DNA of 5,982 nt, taken from assembly GCA_016181325.1 (NCBI GenBank), contig JACOZO010000008.1, forward strand, positions 1 to 5,982. Direction: 5' to 3'. The translations under genes were made by a program, and so were the position numbers. Below the pieces are notes generated by a model, which made no database searches, had not been told where the DNA came from, and was given only the letters and a program-made list of their open reading frames with translations. This stretch comes from Candidatus Woesearchaeota archaeon (GTDB taxonomy: Archaea > Nanobdellota > Nanobdellia > Woesearchaeales > GW2011-AR4). Below are positions 4,780 through 5,982 of this stretch, piece after piece. Numbering within the stretch: position 1 is the stretch's first letter; each line of letters opens with the position of its first letter.

Positions 4780-4991
4780 TTTTTACCTGCCTCCATATAA
4801 ACAGTTATGACAAATATTGTATCTTCTCTCTTAGTGAATACGCATCCTATGCCAGCCATGTTTGAGTGCCATTTGTCATTGCCTTCTTCTTTCCACTTCA
4901 TACCCTGCTTTATGACTCTCTCAATTTCCTGCATATCTATGCCATAGCCGTCCGCTTTTTCCAATGCGTGCCTGCTATAAATAATATTAAT
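4776..4991 (-). CDS. DUF4258-type toxin with a non-canonical (ATT) apparent start
   Basis: The frame reads NIIYSRHALEKADGYGID, then QEIERVIKQGMKW, a central IGCVFTKREDTIFVITVY, and stops at 4776 overlapping the zinc-finger antitoxin. The N-terminal YSRHALEKA motif and size (71 residues) fit DUF4258 proteins, small RelE/MqsR-like presumed RNases commonly paired with YgiT-type antitoxins. No ATG, GTG or TTG exists between the in-frame TGA (4998-5000) and the SRHALEK motif. The first conventional start is TTG at 4964, which would remove the motif. An ATT at 4991 sits 5 nt after GGTGAT (4997-5002), a perfect part of the archaeal Shine-Dalgarno, so I place the start there. It may be a genuine ATT start, or a lost ATG that cripples the toxin. 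Confidence 0.75.
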   Translation of the reverse strand: MNIIYSRHALEKADGYGIDMQEIERVIKQGMKWKEEGNDKWHSNMAGIGCVFTKREDTIFVITVYMEAGKK

Positions 4992-4996
4992 ATGTA

Positions 4997-5002
4997 ATCA
5001 CC
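4997..5002 (-). promoter_or_regulatory. Shine-Dalgarno of the DUF4258 toxin
   Basis: Minus-strand GGTGAT matches part of the archaeal consensus GGAGGTGAT. It lies 5 nt before ATT at 4991 and 32 nt before the TTG at 4964, so it favours the upstream, non-canonical start. Confidence 0.5.
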
Positions 5003-5023
5003 AGGATATACATAGATTTACTA

Positions 5024-5032
5024 GTATATAAA
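5024..5032 (-). promoter_or_regulatory. TATA box of the DUF4258/antitoxin operon
   Basis: Minus-strand TTTATATAC is centred near 5028. Initiation about 25 bp downstream falls near 5003, just in front of the Shine-Dalgarno, giving a very short leader ending at the ATT start. Confidence 0.55.
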
Positions 5033-5038
5033 TGTTAT

Positions 5039-5049
5039 GCCAAATTGGC
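5039..5049. promoter_or_regulatory. Palindrome, candidate operator of the toxin operon
   Basis: GCCAA-A-TTGGC is a perfect 5-bp palindrome around one base, 6 bp upstream of the TATA box. Toxin-antitoxin operons are usually autoregulated at such sites, and the antitoxin carries an AbrB-like domain. A related palindrome, CCAATATTGG, lies upstream of ABCE1 at 2565-2574. Confidence 0.4.
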
Positions 5050-5057
5050 GGCATTGA
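5044..5057 (-). repeat. 14-bp sequence shared with the region upstream of ABCE1
   Basis: On the minus strand this is TCAATGCCGCCAAT, identical to plus-strand 2556-2569. In both places it lies upstream of a promoter and reads in the direction of the downstream gene (toxin operon here, ABCE1 there). It overlaps the palindrome at 5039-5049. Confidence 0.7.
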
Positions 5058-5206
5058 AAATCTATAGGCTGTCATCATTTATGCGAGGACCTGCTTGTTA
5101 TGCATAAAGCTGACAAAGAGGACGCTCCCTGCGGGAAATATTAGTTAAAATCAATTATTACTCGGAGCACACAAACTATAAGACGACTAAATTGGGCACA
5201 CTCAAA
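5058..5206. other. Intergenic stretch without a recognisable gene
   Basis: Only short open frames occur here, the longest being a 14-codon ATG frame at 5100-5144 with no Shine-Dalgarno. A small hairpin TCCC-TGC-GGGA lies near 5126-5136. The mid-region (5080-5135) is less AT-rich than its flanks and could be a decayed gene fragment or an RNA, but nothing identifies it. Confidence 0.35.
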
Positions 5207-5221
5207 ACGAAATATTTATTA
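5207..5221 (+). promoter_or_regulatory. BRE/TATA promoter of the lipocalin-like protein gene
   Basis: ACGAAATATTTATTA is centred about 30 bp before the ATG at 5246, with the same CGAAA BRE and spacing as the vapBC promoter. It predicts initiation about 4 nt before the start codon, an essentially leaderless mRNA, consistent with no Shine-Dalgarno before this ATG. Confidence 0.6.
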
Positions 5222-5245
5222 GTTATTCGATATTAATACGCTTAT

Positions 5246-5842
5246 ATGGCAAGAATTATTACTTCCATAATTATTTTGATTGTTATATTCATACTATATT
5301 CGATTTCATCAAATGGAGGTATTGTTGGAAAATGGCAGGCAGATCAAGAATCTGGTTTAACTATGACTTTTAAAAGTGATGGAACCCTCCTAATGGAAGC
5401 AGGTGGAACTGTCATAAGTCCTGTTGGTCTCAAATACAAAATAATTGACAATAAAACACTAAGTATAGGTGTTGGAACAAATACATTGACTTCTAATTAT
5501 GAAATAACTAATGGCAAATTAATTCTAACAGATGAAAGTAGGAAGTTACAATTCACAAAAATATCTTCTGAGAATTCTTTTTCTCAAATAGCAAATTCTG
5601 CGAAAAAGATATTACCTACCCAAGAATGTCCACAAATCAATGTTCCTTTAAAGGAAGGCATTGCTCCGTTTATAGATATAGGAGAATATGGTAGTTGGAA
5701 GGTCGATTCGTATGATAGTACTTTTAATATACATTGTTATAAAGGAAATAGGGAGGGGCAAAAACCCGTTTATTGGTACTGTGGGGAAGGCAACTCAATA
5801 GAATTTCCAATGGCATTCATTCAAAAAACAGACTTGAATTAA
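5246..5842 (+). CDS. Membrane-anchored lipocalin-like surface protein, frameshifted near its apparent end
   Basis: The frame gives 198 residues. Residues 4-20 (IITSIIILIVIFILYSI) form one membrane anchor or signal peptide without a lipobox. Residues 26-105, starting IVGKWQADQ with TMTFKSDGTLLMEAGG and ending KLILTDESRKLQFTKI, have the GKW...F..DGT pattern of small lipocalin-like or DUF5640-type beta barrels, which are extracytoplasmic and of unknown ligand. A linker follows, then a second region with Cys128, Cys164 and Cys179 (QECPQINVP, NIHCYKGN, YWYCGEG). The stop at 5840 comes 12 nt after an A6 run, and the -1 frame continues open to the window end, so the stop is probably premature and the true protein is longer. 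The gene is strikingly AT-rich, with A/T-ending codons, unlike ABCE1, suggesting an accessory or acquired gene. Domain call is by motif memory. Confidence 0.7.
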   Translation: MARIITSIIILIVIFILYSISSNGGIVGKWQADQESGLTMTFKSDGTLLMEAGGTVISPVGLKYKIIDNKTLSIGVGTNTLTSNYEITNGKLILTDESRKLQFTKISSENSFSQIANSAKKILPTQECPQINVPLKEGIAPFIDIGEYGSWKVDSYDSTFNIHCYKGNREGQKPVYWYCGEGNSIEFPMAFIQKTDLN

Positions 5843-5982
5843 CAGATGTAATTCATGTTAAAACTAGAGACAATTTACAAGGAAAAAAGGAACGTTACCA
5901 ATTACTTGGCAAGGCCAGATTCACACTAGGTGGAGTTTCAAAAGTTTGGCTTGCTGTAGAAAAATCCACTTTTAGAACAATA
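5827..5982 (+). pseudogene. Frameshifted continuation of the 5246 gene, cut by window edge
   Basis: From the end of the A6 run (5823-5828) the -1 frame reads 52 codons without a stop to base 5982: NRLELTDVIHVKTRDN, then KKERYQLLGKARF, then LGGVSKVWLAVEKSTF. The composition (alternating hydrophobic and charged residues, Gly-Gly turn, A/T-ending codons) looks like genuine coding sequence, and no start codon with a ribosome site precedes it. Joined to the first 194 residues of the upstream frame, the protein would have at least 246 residues. Either a one-base deletion in the A-run broke the gene, or it is a sequencing error, or ribosomal slippage on the A-run joins the frames. I mark it as a broken part because the sequence as given cannot encode one chain. 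Confidence 0.6.

Noticed and set aside
4457..4810. 117-codon plus-strand ORF
   Set aside because: Antisense to the zinc finger-AbrB antitoxin, which has clear domains and a coupled partner.
5067..5080. C-box-like ATGATGA on the minus strand, suggesting a C/D guide RNA
   Set aside because: No D or D' box (CUGA) at a usable distance and no terminal stem.
5100..5144. 14-codon ORF MHKADKEDAPCGKY
   Set aside because: No Shine-Dalgarno or TATA at the right place, and too short to judge as coding.

Overview
The window looks archaeal. Its best-conserved gene is a full-length ABCE1/Rli1 ribosome-recycling ATPase, a family found only in archaea and eukaryotes. The tRNA gene encodes no CCA end. Several genes have BRE/TATA-like boxes about 26-32 bp before their start codons, so their transcripts would be nearly leaderless. 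The small compact genes and two toxin-antitoxin modules would fit a DPANN-type genome (Woesearchaeota- or Pacearchaeota-like), but that placement is inference.

Left part (1-1871, all minus strand): a head-to-tail run reads vapB-like antitoxin, VapC-type PIN toxin, small lipoprotein, then a membrane-anchored DUF362 protein cut by the left edge. Gaps are 1, 10 and 29 nt, and the only clear promoter lies before the antitoxin. Middle (2046-2640): a tRNA-Thr(CGT) gene and a 52-residue zinc-ribbon protein, both minus strand, are followed by a GC-rich intergenic element that runs up to the plus-strand ABCE1 gene. The element holds two exact 29-bp repeats that fold as hairpins, two further GC-rich hairpins, and a 16-codon ORF behind a strong Shine-Dalgarno. 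It looks like a structured RNA or regulatory leader and I cannot assign it to a known family. ABCE1 (2638-4407) is intact and ends in an inverted repeat shared with a convergent toxin-antitoxin pair.

Right part (4450-4991, minus): a DUF4258-type toxin overlaps by 4 nt an antitoxin made of a YgiT/MqsA-like zinc finger plus an AbrB-like domain. The toxin has no canonical start where the family and the Shine-Dalgarno predict one; an ATT codon sits there. From 5246 (plus), an AT-rich, membrane-anchored lipocalin-like protein appears frameshifted at an A6 run, with coding continuing in the -1 frame to the window end.

Overall this is an informational core (tRNA-Thr, zinc-ribbon protein, ABCE1) flanked by accessory AT-rich cargo (two toxin-antitoxin modules, a lipoprotein and a surface protein). 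The most interesting parts are the structured element upstream of ABCE1 and a 14-nt sequence it shares, in the same orientation relative to the gene, with the region upstream of the DUF4258 toxin operon.
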